Positions 18,209-27,207 of a stretch of DNA of 64,000 nucleotides are shown here, in pieces. The notes below the pieces were generated by a model. It did not search any database. It saw only the letters and a list, made by a program, of their open reading frames with translations, and was not told the origin of the DNA. The DNA is from Paenibacillus mesophilus (GTDB lineage Bacteria; Bacillota; Bacilli; Paenibacillales; NBRC-103111). The stretch lies in assembly GCF_005938385.1 (NCBI RefSeq), contig NZ_VCRA01000026.1, forward strand, positions 41,182 through 105,181. Direction: 5' to 3'. The number at the start of each line of letters is the position of its first letter. Positions within the stretch are counted from its first letter, which is position 1. A program made the position numbers and the translations under genes.

Positions 18209-19012
18209 TCATCTCCTTTGGGTAAATCGCGTCTCGTATTGCCGCATTTTCGCGACCTCCCGCGGAAGATGATCTTCATAAGGCTCCCAGTTGATCCACT
18301 CGCCGCTGATGTAGCCGTCGTAGCCGGCCGCAAGCAAAATCCGCACAGCCTCGGCATGATCGATTTCTCCATCGCCCATCGGGCGGAATTGCAGGTTCTC
18401 CAAAGTCAGCAATCCATCGTGAAAATGAACATGGCGGATCCACGACTTGAGGCGCTGAAACGAATAGTCGGATGAACGCCCCCCTCGTCTCAGCGTATGC
18501 ATAACGTCCCATGTAACCGCGATATTCGGATGATCCACCTCGGACATGATATCCGCCATTCTATCGGGATCGTACCAGGCGTCATGAGTTTCGATACAGA
18601 CCGTTACCCCTTCCGACTCAGCCATGGAACCGAGTTGTCGCATCGACCGGATCAGAAATGCCTGCGACTCCTCCCGGGAAATGCCCTCCGGAATCTGGCC
18701 GCCGAACACCCGGACTCTCGGAGCCCCTACTTGAGAAGCCAGCTTCAGGTAGGCGCCGGCCTCTTCCACAGCGGATTTCGTCGGATTGGCTAGCTTGAGC
18801 GATAAAGCCAGGCACGGGATCGATACTCCCGATGCCTCGCATTCCGACCGGACCCGGGCAAGGTGTTCTGGCGATGCCGTCAGCTCGACGCCGTGCGCAT
18901 GATTCGCGTCGGTACGCAGCTCCACGCCGTCATAGCCATAACGTCGAGCCGCAGCCGTCAGTTCTTGAAAGGATAATTGCGGTGCCGAAAAGCTCATAAA
19001 TGCGTACTTCAT
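18209..19012 (-). CDS. Sugar phosphate isomerase/epimerase (TIM barrel)
   Basis: 267 residues. MKYAFMSFSAPQLSFQELTAAARRYGYDGVELR is a typical start for the family, and ligands appear in VTVCIETHDAW, IAVTWDVMHT, HVHFHDG and ISGEWINWEPYED. Its ATG overlaps the stop of the upstream Gfo/Idh/MocA gene (ATGA), with GGAAGGGA as ribosome site, so the two are translationally coupled. The pair likely performs oxidation followed by isomerisation or epimerisation of one substrate. Confidence 0.87.
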   Translation of the reverse strand: MKYAFMSFSAPQLSFQELTAAARRYGYDGVELRTDANHAHGVELTASPEHLARVRSECEASGVSIPCLALSLKLANPTKSAVEEAGAYLKLASQVGAPRVRVFGGQIPEGISREESQAFLIRSMRQLGSMAESEGVTVCIETHDAWYDPDRMADIMSEVDHPNIAVTWDVMHTLRRGGRSSDYSFQRLKSWIRHVHFHDGLLTLENLQFRPMGDGEIDHAEAVRILLAAGYDGYISGEWINWEPYEDHLPREVAKMRQYETRFTQRR

Positions 19013-20094
19013 AGCCGTCCCTTCCCTTCCGATACAGAAATGATCTTCCCGGTTCGTGCCGATTCACACATCAGATCGAGCGCCAGCTGCGTCACATAAG
19101 CTTGCTCCAGTCCTGTAGAAGGAGACCTCCGCTCAAGAATGGCCTTCGTAAAATCCAGCAGCGGACCATCATGGAGTATGCCCCTATCCTCGTCACCTTC
19201 CCAAATAACTGTCGATACGGTACCGGTTCCCGGAACGAATTTGCTTGCGATCAGATTATTCTTATTGGCAGTGGTCATTTGCAGCGTGAGCGCACCTTGG
19301 CTGCCGACGATCTGCCAGCTCTCCTCCGCCGGAGCAGCCACATATTCGCCGCGCTCGAACGTGACGACGGCGCCGCCCTCGCAGCGGATCAGACCGGCGC
19401 CGTGCGTCTCCCCGTCCGCTCCGGCACCGGAATACGGGAATCGGTCCGGGTCGGCGCCCCAGGTCTGCGCCAGCGCTTCCACCGGCTGCAGCTTCCATCC
19501 CGTAATCCCGAACAGATAATCGAGATCGTAGCAGCCCCAGTTGAACCAAATACCGCCGCCGTTCATGTCGATGCGGTATCGCCATGCCGGCGGCTCCTTC
19601 TCGGGGGGACGCCCGGCAGGCTTGACCGCCCGGCAGCGAATGACGCGAAGCTCTCCGAGCTGGCCGGATTGCATATACTCTGCGGCGGCCTGCGCGTGCT
19701 TCAGGAAACGGAACCGGGAGGTGCAGAACGCGACGACGCGATCGCCCTGAACATCCCGGATGCGTTCCAGCTCCGCCGCACGAGTCGCTGACGGCTTCTC
19801 GATCAGCACGTGCTTGCCCTGACGCAGAGCCTGGACAGCCAGTTCCGCCCGTCCAGCGGCCGGAGTGGCGAGCACAACCGCGTCAATGTCCGGTTGCGCG
19901 AACAGCTCGGCAGAATCTGTAAATTGCTTCGGAACCCCGTATTCCTTCGATACGGCCTCAGCCGCAGCCAAATTAATGTCGGCGATGGCAACGATCTCAA
20001 TCCATGGCTTGTCGCGGGCCGCTTCCAGATGCTTTCTCCCAATAAGACCGCAGCCTACGACAGCCAATCTGACTTTTCTCTCCATGCTCCTCAC
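19009..20094 (-). CDS. Gfo/Idh/MocA family oxidoreductase
   Basis: About 361 residues. The Rossmann motif is VVGCGLIGRKHLEAA, the catalytic motif is VLIEKPSATRAAE (EKP), and WFNWGCYDLDYLFGITG belongs to the C-terminal domain. The enzyme is an NAD(P)-dependent sugar or inositol dehydrogenase. GTG at 20094 with AAGGG five bases upstream is preferred; the ATG at 20085 is too close to its possible GAGGAG site. The gene follows the broken oxidoreductase gene almost without a gap and overlaps the isomerase downstream, forming one operon. Confidence 0.86.
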   Translation of the reverse strand: MRSMERKVRLAVVGCGLIGRKHLEAARDKPWIEIVAIADINLAAAEAVSKEYGVPKQFTDSAELFAQPDIDAVVLATPAAGRAELAVQALRQGKHVLIEKPSATRAAELERIRDVQGDRVVAFCTSRFRFLKHAQAAAEYMQSGQLGELRVIRCRAVKPAGRPPEKEPPAWRYRIDMNGGGIWFNWGCYDLDYLFGITGWKLQPVEALAQTWGADPDRFPYSGAGADGETHGAGLIRCEGGAVVTFERGEYVAAPAEESWQIVGSQGALTLQMTTANKNNLIASKFVPGTGTVSTVIWEGDEDRGILHDGPLLDFTKAILERRSPSTGLEQAYVTQLALDLMCESARTGKIISVSEGKGRL

Positions 20095-20108
20095 TCTCGC
20101 CCTTCTTG

Positions 20109-21145
20109 TCAATTTATTTGGATGCGTTTTCCCGTCAATGCGGCCTTCCGGGTCGCTTCTACTACGCGGATGGCGCGGCTTCCCGCATCCCCGCCGATTT
20201 CAAACGGCTTGCCTGCCAGCAGCGCGTGGACGAAATCCTGGTGGACCTGCGGCAGTGAGCCTCCGCCCCATAGCGCATGCTCGAATTTGTACGAGTCCCA
20301 AGTACCTGCTTGATACGTAAACGAATCGCTCCGGAAATCTTCCTTTAATTGCAGAGACAACCGTCCGTGATCCAACACATAGACTGCCGTTCCATCCGTA
20401 CCGTTCACCTCGAGTGTGTATAGCGCCGTATGCTCGTTCAGATAAGAGCAGTATGTCGTTTCCAGCACCGCAGACACTCCGCCGGACAAACCGTACACGG
20501 CCGTCGTCACGTCATCGCCCTTCATCGGCGCATGCAGCGTAGCCGAGTACGCCTGAACCCACTCGATTTCGCTATGAATCCAGGAAAATAAATCGATCAG
20601 ATGCACGCCGAGCAGATCGAGCGCACCCGTTGCGCCCTCCATGCGCCATTGTCCGGGCTGAAGCTGAAACCCTTGTCGGAAATCATCTTGCCCCGCAGCG
20701 AGATCAGCTTGCCAAACCGGCCTTGCCGAACCAAGTCGCGGATCAGGCGAACCGCAGGATCTCCGCGGAAGCACATGTAAATGCCCAACTGACGCTCGGC
20801 CCGCTCCGCCGCTGTCATCATTCGCTCCGTCGCCTCTACGGTCGGCGCCATCGGCTTCTGGCATAGAACATGCATGCCTGCCTCCAGACACCGGATCGTT
20901 ACCGCTTCATGATGCTCGTTGGGCACGGCCACATCCACCCAGTCGACGGACGAATCGTTCAGAACGTCCTCCAACCGGACCGTCCAGTTGGGAACGTCGA
21001 ATTTCTCCGCCGCCGAACGGGCCGATTGCGCGCTGGTGTTGCATACCCATTTTAGGCGGGAGCCGGTCAAGTGCCGGTGCGCCGGCAAATGCAGCGAACG
21101 GGCGATGGCTCCCGTACCGATCAAAGCCGCTGTCAGTTCCTTCAA
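20109..21145 (-). pseudogene. Frameshifted Gfo/Idh/MocA oxidoreductase
   Basis: The N-terminal half (TTG at 21145, LKELTAALIGTGAIARSLHL, then LCQKPMAPTVE as the EKP motif) runs to about 20630 and then goes out of frame. The C-terminal half continues in another frame with GALDLLGVHLIDLFSWIHSE down to 20109. The junction lies around 20630-20655, in the NGAW/RMEGATGALDL segment. Both halves are otherwise well preserved, so the lesion is recent or a sequencing error. The TTG start is supported by GGGGGAAGG seven bases upstream. If real, the enzyme lacks either its nucleotide fold or its substrate domain. Confidence 0.8.
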
Positions 21146-21206
21146 CTGTGATCCTTCCCCCTTTTGTGGCGTCGGCATTACGCAACCGGCATGCGATACA
21201 AATCGT

Positions 21207-21560
21207 TCAGAATCTTCTCAAGCGGGCGACGCCCTTTTCCGTTTTGGCAATATAGGGCTGAATGTGGGTCTCCACGGTAAGACGCTCCACAGCTTGGTCT
21301 CGGTACAGCACGGTCACCGTCCTCGCGCCGAGCTTTCTCGCCAGCTTAATGGCCTCCTCCATCCGCTCCATCTGCTTGTCGAGAGCCGCCTGATCCGGCA
21401 GGCACTTGAACAACCCCGCCGCGATCGCCGAATACGAGATGTCGTACCGCTCCCTGATCCACAGCAGCTCCTCCGCTTGATCGGGGATGATATCCGGCAC
21501 GCGGCTGTTCATGACAAACCGCAGCTCTTGGGGAGTGATCATGTCGCCGACCTGCTTAGA
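21207..21560 (-). pseudogene. Fragment of a sugar phosphate isomerase/epimerase
   Basis: The segment LLWIRERYDISYSAIAAGLFKCLPDQ and MEEAIKLARKLGARTVTVLYRD matches residues about 45-115 of the TIM-barrel isomerase family. The N-terminal strand is missing: upstream sequence turns into the AraC promoter region near 21560. The C-terminal two thirds are replaced by a short unrelated tail ending at 21207. The open frame continues upstream to 21770 but there it overlaps the AraC gene on the other strand. It lies 60 bp upstream of the frameshifted oxidoreductase, so both members of one oxidoreductase/isomerase pair are damaged. Confidence 0.7.
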
Positions 21561-21662
21561 TTTACAGTAACAAAACCCGTGTAAAAAATGTCGCATCGCC
21601 TTGCGAATAAATACCACAATATTGCGCTGATTTCGTATATAATCATGTACGGAGGGACCTCC

Positions 21663-22544
21663 ATGAAACGTATCGGACTCACTGGCATGAACCGCAAACC
21701 GTTTTTCTATAGACTGCGAAAAATTGCCGAAACCCAGCAAGCCTACGATGAAACATTCCATGCGCATCAAGGTATGGAGCTACAATATATCCACGCAGGA
21801 GAAGGTCAATTGATCCTCGATCAGCGAACTTACCGGATCGAGCCGAACATGCTGTGCCTGTTTCAGCCGTTTCAGCTTCATCGGTTGCGGATGGACATCC
21901 GCCCGCACTCTCCATATAAGCGCAGCTTTGTAGTATTTGAACCTGCCGTTTATGAACCTTATCTCCAGAGCTTACCCAATCTGCAGGCGTTCTTTCGTAC
22001 GTTGTGTCAGGATCATCTGCCGAAGCCGGTCATTTATCGGTTGCCGGAGGAGCATGAAATCATCCGAACCATTACCGGTTTGGACGACCATATGCGTCCG
22101 GAAGACCCTGATGAGCTGCGGCAAGAGAAGGTAGCCCATTTTCTAATTACTTTGATCCGCCAGCTGCTTCCTGTCTTGTCCGACATTAGGAACAAGACGG
22201 ATTCGATGCCGAGACCCGCTCACCGTGTGGAACAAATCATGCAGTGGATCGAGCGCTCCTATATGAAGCAGTTTCGACTGGAAGCTCTCGCGCAAGAACT
22301 GCACTTGTCTCCGTGTCATGTCTCGCATCTGTTCAAAGAAACGACCGGCACCAGTCTCTCGGAATACGTAAAAGCCCGCCGTTTGCGGCAGGCTTGTGTG
22401 CTTTTAACGATGAGCGAGCTATCCGTTGCCGAGATCGGCGACTCGATAGGTCTCGAGAACACCTCATACTTTTGCAAAATTTTCAAAGAGAACAAGGGGA
22501 TTACACCCCATCAATATCGATTGCAGTGGCAACGACCCAAGTGA
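21663..22544 (+). CDS. AraC family transcriptional regulator
   Basis: About 293 residues. The N-terminal cupin has FHAHQGMELQYIHAGEG and LCLFQPFQLHRL. The C-terminal domain has two helix-turn-helix motifs (LEALAQELHLSPCHVSHLFKE; VAEIGDSIGLENTSYFCKIF) and ends GITPHQYRLQW. ATG at 21663 is chosen for GGAGG seven bases upstream; a longer frame back to 21588 has no ribosome site. It is divergent from the minus-strand oxidoreductase/isomerase operon at 18.2-21.5 kb and probably controls it. A strong terminator follows. Confidence 0.88.
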   Translation: MKRIGLTGMNRKPFFYRLRKIAETQQAYDETFHAHQGMELQYIHAGEGQLILDQRTYRIEPNMLCLFQPFQLHRLRMDIRPHSPYKRSFVVFEPAVYEPYLQSLPNLQAFFRTLCQDHLPKPVIYRLPEEHEIIRTITGLDDHMRPEDPDELRQEKVAHFLITLIRQLLPVLSDIRNKTDSMPRPAHRVEQIMQWIERSYMKQFRLEALAQELHLSPCHVSHLFKETTGTSLSEYVKARRLRQACVLLTMSELSVAEIGDSIGLENTSYFCKIFKENKGITPHQYRLQWQRPK

Positions 22545-22557
22545 ATGAAGCGGAAAA

Positions 22558-22616
22558 AGCGCGTGCGGCGATCAAGTCAAAGACTCCGATTTGATCCCTG
22601 CACGCGCTATGTTTTT
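22558..22616 (+). terminator. Terminator after the AraC gene
   Basis: AGCGCGTGC pairs with GCACGCGCT, with an inner GATCAA/TTTGATC stem, followed by ATGTTTTT. Confidence 0.8.
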
Positions 22617-22728
22617 AAAATACGCAGACATTTTCACTCTGACAATGACTCTCTTTGATTACACCAGCCATGCGGCCGCGGAAAAAACGGCATAACCTTT
22701 CACATAGGAACGCTTTCGTTGAGATCTC

Positions 22729-24018
22729 TTACTCGACTTGCTTATTGCCTGAAATGACGTTTTTTGTTGCACTGCCGCCGAGGCGAATCATCTTTGAAGG
22801 AGAAAGCTTTTGGACCTTATTATTGGAGATGATATTCGAGCTGGCATGGTCCAGATTGCTTTCGCTACTTCCGAAAGTGTAACCCTTATCGTGCTCGCAA
22901 TAGTTTCTGGCTCCATCACGAGAGCTGAGCCAGATTGAGGGAAGCTTACCGTCATACTTGTTGTAGTAAAAATTATTATTAGAAATTACATTGTAGCTCG
23001 GTGTTTGATGGCGAATCGTCCCACCCTCCCCACAATTTCTATAGAGAAAGATTCCGCCATTGCCGAGTTCAGTTAGTTTATTGTTTATGATCAGATTATT
23101 TGCCGAACCGTCGATGGCAATCACTTCACGACTCTTTGTTGTGACATTGAACTCGTTGTTTTTTATCGTGTTGTAGGCGGATTCGGCATCGAGATAAACA
23201 ACGACGCTGCCGCTGGTTCCTTTAAATGAGGAGTTGAGAATTTTTGAATAGGTCACCCCTGGAGAGAAGTAAAGTGGAACTCTGTTTTTCGAATAGATAG
23301 CGAGATTGTTAAATTCAATGTTTCTGGGAGCCGCTTGTTGGGCTCTAGCCGTGTGACCGCTGGAGCGCGACGAAAGTAAAACGCTCTCGGCCTCTCCATT
23401 TTGTCCAAGTCCCATTACGCGAATGGAACCTTCTACGATGCAATTCGATATCTTTATATTTTCAGGTCGTGAATAAGTGGAACCGTCTTGGATAGACGTG
23501 ACGGTGATCATGTCTTTTCCGTCATTGACTCCATTATTGCCCAGCAGTTTAGCATTATTGCAGTTCAACGTCAGATTGGAAGCTCCGGCTCCTTCATAAA
23601 TCAATCGCTTAGTGATGACGTCGCTGGACTTCAGGTTAAGCTTGCAATCCACCCTGACAAAAGCGTTTGAAGAAGTCGCTGGCGCAACAATGTCCTGAAG
23701 TTTTGATGCGGAGCAAGCTTTGGGGTCAGAACTTGAACCGGAACTGGAATCCGATCCGGAACCCGAGTCAGAGCTCGGTCCATAACTTGAAGCCAAGCCT
23801 GAGTCCAAACCCGAATTTGATCCCGACACCGCTCCGCTATCGCCGTTTTGAGCTTCCAAGGCTGTTTCAGGGAATACCTCTTCGGAAAAAAGGTTTCCGT
23901 TTCGGTCTTCATAAGGTAAAATTTGTGATTCAAAATTGCCGCCGCTGCAGCCTTGAAAAAGCAGAGCCAAGGAAAAGCCAATGAGAAAGACAGGCAGTAA
24001 TCGTTTCATATTCTTCAT
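22729..24018 (-). CDS. Lipoprotein with right-handed beta-helix (NosD-like) domain
   Basis: About 429 residues. MKNMKRLLPVFLIG and SLALLFQGC (Cys24) give a lipoprotein signal. Residues about 55-100 are a low-complexity Ser/Gly/Asp linker (SGSGSDSSSGSSSD), and the rest shows repeated Asn-rich rungs (NIKISNCIVEG, YNTIKNNEFNV, NLIINNKLTE, NVISNNNFYYN, NIISNNKVQK), the pattern of parallel beta-helix proteins that bind or cleave polysaccharides. GGAGA lies five bases before ATG 24018; in-frame sequence upstream is not needed. The gene looks visibly more AT-rich than its neighbours, and the Ser-rich spacer is unusual for Paenibacillaceae, which suggests transfer. Catalytic activity is unproven. Confidence 0.8.
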   Translation of the reverse strand: MKNMKRLLPVFLIGFSLALLFQGCSGGNFESQILPYEDRNGNLFSEEVFPETALEAQNGDSGAVSGSNSGLDSGLASSYGPSSDSGSGSDSSSGSSSDPKACSASKLQDIVAPATSSNAFVRVDCKLNLKSSDVITKRLIYEGAGASNLTLNCNNAKLLGNNGVNDGKDMITVTSIQDGSTYSRPENIKISNCIVEGSIRVMGLGQNGEAESVLLSSRSSGHTARAQQAAPRNIEFNNLAIYSKNRVPLYFSPGVTYSKILNSSFKGTSGSVVVYLDAESAYNTIKNNEFNVTTKSREVIAIDGSANNLIINNKLTELGNGGIFLYRNCGEGGTIRHQTPSYNVISNNNFYYNKYDGKLPSIWLSSRDGARNYCEHDKGYTFGSSESNLDHASSNIISNNKVQKLSPSKMIRLGGSATKNVISGNKQVE

Positions 24019-24555
24019 GCTTTTCTCCTTTTCCTGGCGCATCAGATTCAAAAAATGCATCGGGTTCCAATATAAAAAGTAAAACGCAAGATTCGTACGC
24101 GGCCTTGGCCAAGGGGTTGGCTTTGAAGCGTCACTTTGTCGAGAACTTTTGCCGCTGTCGACAAAACTGATGGCGCCCAAGGTAAAGCCGCGTCATAAAT
24201 CACGTTCGGAACAACGCAATCTATTGAAAAGACCGGCGTTTATAGTAGAATATATCATACTATCATGAAGTTCCCTACTGGAAGTCATAATTGTGCTACA
24301 TAATAACAGTATTCTGCTGCATCTTTTCGAGAACGTACGAGAGTCGATATTGAGTTGTTCTTCAACGTCGAGCGCAGTCGGCAATCGGTTAAGCCGCAAA
24401 TCGAGCAACAAGGCCCGGATACTCCCCAGGGGAGCTCCGGGCCTCTAGCGGTACGCCCAGCATGGGCGTCATCTGTCCTCGGGACAATAATTGGCAAACG
24501 TTTTCCCGTTATTGGTTAGGTTGAGCGTCACGCGTCGATCGCATTCGGCTCTGTT
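24019..24555. other. Long intergenic region between the two beta-helix genes
   Basis: Contains a near-perfect hairpin (24411-24444) and, on the minus strand around 24250-24430, the frame IRALLLDLRLNRLPTALDVEEQLN. That frame faintly resembles a GntR-type helix-turn-helix but has no start and decays after about 30 residues. ATAGTA/TACTAT inverted arms near 24241-24264 could be promoter or operator elements for the lipoprotein gene. Confidence 0.3.
24411..24444 (-). terminator. GC-rich hairpin downstream of the Tat beta-helix gene
   Basis: AGGCCCGGA pairs with TCCGGGCCT, and CTCCC pairs with GGGAG inside, a 34-nt near-perfect palindrome about 110 bp past the stop. There is no T-tract, so it could be a terminator or a transcript-stabilising hairpin. 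Confidence 0.4.
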
Positions 24556-26826
24556 TTATGCGTTGATCTTCATGACGTAAACCGTCAGCGTATGGGCCGC
24601 CAAATCCAAATCCGATCCTGTAAGGTTTGCATATACCACCGTCACAGTGTCGATCGCAGTGACGGTGCCCGTCACCAGAAGGCCCGCCGTGCTAACCGAT
24701 GCGGACACAAGAACCGCATCCGCATCGGAGGTGCGGCATCCTGCTACCGTGACGGTCGTTGAGACGGAGGCTCCAGATGAAATGCTGGCCGGATCGAAGG
24801 ACTTTGAGCCCTTGAGGCGCTCGTCCCTGTTTACGATCGCATTGTTTGTCGTGCCGACAAAGTCGGGCGAGTTGTTCACGTTGATGGAGTTTCGATTAAA
24901 AGTAACGGTCGTGGTGCGGAAATCGTAGTTCCCCGCGTCCAGCACAGTGGTTCGCGAGGAATTGTCCAGGACAATTCCTCGCGCCCCTACGGTGAGGTTC
25001 TCGAACTCGAAAACGTTCACAGACTCGCCCGCCTCCGGCGCGAAGATACAGTCTCTCGCAAAGCAAGTCGCCGTGCCGGTCAGGTAGACAAGAGCATTCG
25101 TGCCGTTTCCGAAATAGCCCGACAGAGATAAGCGAACGTGCCTTCCCCATACGCCGAAAAGCGACTTCTTGATTGATGGCTGGCGGTCAACGATACTTCC
25201 GCCCTCAACCTTAAGTTCAATAAAGATCGAAGAAGAAACTCCAAGCGCGCTTATCTCCTGCTTGCCGGTGTGCGACGCGTTGCAGCTTATAACGTTGTTA
25301 TTTCGCACCGTGTTGTTCACAAGAGGCACTTGGTTTGTCTTCAGCCAAGCGCCTCTTGCGGGATTTCCGAGGACGCCGGCCTCGAACCTGATGGGCAGGT
25401 TTACGTCTTCAAACGTGTTGTTTTCGAAGAGTTCATTCGATCCTGCCGTGCGTATCCCCACATTCTTGATGTTGCGGAAATAACAGTTGCGTACCGTATG
25501 GTTGTCGAATCGATAGCTGCCCGCCTCATTGAAGTCCAAGCCGTTGCTGTCATCTACGTAATCGAACGTGCAGGAATCAATGAGGCCGCCGTCGGATTCC
25601 CAGTTCACCGCCCCCTTGGTGAAGAAATAGAAATGGCTGTTGCGCATCTCCGACGACCGATGGCAGTTCAGCACATTCAGCGCTGACGATGACCATTTGG
25701 TGCTTGGATTGCCATCCCGCGCCTTGGTGGCATACAGGCGGTTGATCTTCAGGGCCGTTCTGGCGTCGTCCGACTGCACCTGCAGCATCTCTCCGGGAGA
25801 TGATCGCAGGGTGCAGTCGTCAATCCAGACGTGATCCAGATTATAGAGAAGAATCTCCATATTGCGGGCATCCAGCAGCAGAGTCGGGGCGGCGATGCCG
25901 GAGCCTGTCGTGTAGCGGCGGTTTGACCCGCGCGTCATCACAATGTTCTCCATGGTGACCTTGGAGTTTGCAGGAGACGCCGGCCCTCTGAAATCGATAA
26001 GCGGCGTCCCGCCGATCATCGGATTCGCCGGACTGCTCTGGCCGTTGATGGTCATGTTCTTCAGTGTCACAGACGGCGCATCGGCCTCCACCGAATAGAA
26101 CACGTTTTTGGTCCAGTAGATCGGGGTGCCGTTTACCGAGTGCGTCCCCCACGCCCCGAAGTCTCCGAGGATCGTCGCGCCGCCAAGGTCAATCTCGATA
26201 TCATCGGTAATCCGGAGCTCGACAATCTTGAATTGCTTTGTCGAGTTTTTGCAGACTATGCGGTTAAGACCAAGGAACTGCGACAGGGAGATGGCTGCCG
26301 CGAATGCCGCAGTGACGTCGGATCCGTCGCCCGCAGCGCCGAACCAGCGCACGTCGATTTCGTCATAGATGCGCACCCAGGCGCCGGTAGTGGCGGCAAT
26401 GGCATCCGCTTTTATGAAGATACCCTCGGCAGTGTCGGCCGCGATATGCGCAGAATAGTCGCCAGCGGTCCACTCCAAGATCCCCTCGCGTCCTGACTCG
26501 CCAAGGAAGGCAACCGCAGTCGCTGCGGTATCCAGTGCCTTTAGCTCAGTCCTGGTCGCAACGGCGACGAACGAACAGCAGCTCGCATCGAGCGAATCCG
26601 CCGCCAAAAAATCGGGCGGACCTTTGCGGCCGTAAACTTCGCCGCTCACCGGTCTCCCGGCCGCGAACGACGTACCTAACGTTCCTCCGATCACGCTGCC
26701 CGCGGCCAAGGCCGCCCCGGCTATGCCGAGCGACGACAGCATCGCCCTTCTCGTGAGCAACGGCAGCTTGCCGCCGGCATTTAACCCCTTATTTTCCAGT
26801 ATTTCATCCATTTCCGGCCGTTCCAT
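24556..26826 (-). CDS. Tat-exported right-handed beta-helix protein (pectate lyase 3/GH28-related)
   Basis: 756 residues. LLTRRAMLSSLGIAGAALAAG contains a twin-arginine pair (R26-R27) before a hydrophobic segment, consistent with Tat export. After a ~100-residue domain, IDVRWFGAAGDGSDVTAAFAAAI is the Pectate_lyase_3/tailspike-type motif that opens a beta-helix. Rungs follow (VTLKNMTINGQ, VWIDDCTLRSS, MRNSHFYFF, LIDSCTFDYV, NHTVRNCYFRN). It could be a polysaccharide lyase or hydrolase, or a carbohydrate-binding surface protein. GGAGG lies ten bases before the ATG. A cre-like site lies about 30 bp upstream. It is divergent from an AraC gene across a repeated promoter region. Confidence 0.8.
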   Translation of the reverse strand: MERPEMDEILENKGLNAGGKLPLLTRRAMLSSLGIAGAALAAGSVIGGTLGTSFAAGRPVSGEVYGRKGPPDFLAADSLDASCCSFVAVATRTELKALDTAATAVAFLGESGREGILEWTAGDYSAHIAADTAEGIFIKADAIAATTGAWVRIYDEIDVRWFGAAGDGSDVTAAFAAAISLSQFLGLNRIVCKNSTKQFKIVELRITDDIEIDLGGATILGDFGAWGTHSVNGTPIYWTKNVFYSVEADAPSVTLKNMTINGQSSPANPMIGGTPLIDFRGPASPANSKVTMENIVMTRGSNRRYTTGSGIAAPTLLLDARNMEILLYNLDHVWIDDCTLRSSPGEMLQVQSDDARTALKINRLYATKARDGNPSTKWSSSALNVLNCHRSSEMRNSHFYFFTKGAVNWESDGGLIDSCTFDYVDDSNGLDFNEAGSYRFDNHTVRNCYFRNIKNVGIRTAGSNELFENNTFEDVNLPIRFEAGVLGNPARGAWLKTNQVPLVNNTVRNNNVISCNASHTGKQEISALGVSSSIFIELKVEGGSIVDRQPSIKKSLFGVWGRHVRLSLSGYFGNGTNALVYLTGTATCFARDCIFAPEAGESVNVFEFENLTVGARGIVLDNSSRTTVLDAGNYDFRTTTVTFNRNSINVNNSPDFVGTTNNAIVNRDERLKGSKSFDPASISSGASVSTTVTVAGCRTSDADAVLVSASVSTAGLLVTGTVTAIDTVTVVYANLTGSDLDLAAHTLTVYVMKINA

Positions 26827-26856
26827 CTGTTCGCTGCCTCCGCTTCAATTCGATTT

Positions 26857-26872
26857 TTGTATGCGTTTACAT
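26857..26872 (-). promoter_or_regulatory. cre-like site (CcpA) upstream of the Tat beta-helix gene
   Basis: TTGTATGCGTTTACAT matches the cre consensus WTGNAANCGNWNNCAW except for one T in place of A. It lies 31 bp before the start codon, consistent with carbon catabolite repression. Confidence 0.5.
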
Positions 26873-26995
26873 AAATTGGTTTCATGCGCCTTCCACCGGT
26901 TGATCGCCCGGACGCAGCGGCACACAGTATATTGAAACTCTCAAGCATCATTTCATGAAATACGAATGGAGCTCCGCATTGTTAACGCAGGCAAC

Positions 26996-27206
26996 GGTTT
27001 GTGGGAGCGCCGTTACATGTGCAAGTCAGCCAACCTCCTTTCACCGTAATGATAATCAACATGGAATGCGGTTACAATCTGTCCGATCGCTCTTCTTTTT
27101 AGCCATTTGTGCCATACGACAATCAAAGCTTGAGGAGCTATTAGGCCATTTGCTATGATGATCTCGAGAAGATTATCGCTACTTGCGGGTTTAGGGGGGC
27201 AGCGCC
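26996..27206 (+). repeat. ~205-bp direct repeat, copy 1 (upstream of the AraC gene)
   Basis: From GTGGGAGCGCCGTTACATGT to GGGGGGCAGCGCC this region is clearly homologous to 31991-32197 in the same orientation, with scattered substitutions and small indels. It includes a cre-like half and, on the minus strand, an AAAGGAGG box. Both copies also encode a minus-strand tail WHKWxKRRAIxQIxTAF ... ADLHM-stop. Here it ends at the ribosome site of the AraC gene. Confidence 0.75.
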
Positions 27207-27207
27207 A

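Noticed and set aside
24647..26496. Several plus-strand open frames opposite the Tat beta-helix gene
   Set aside because: They have no ribosome sites and lie entirely inside the beta-helix coding sequence.
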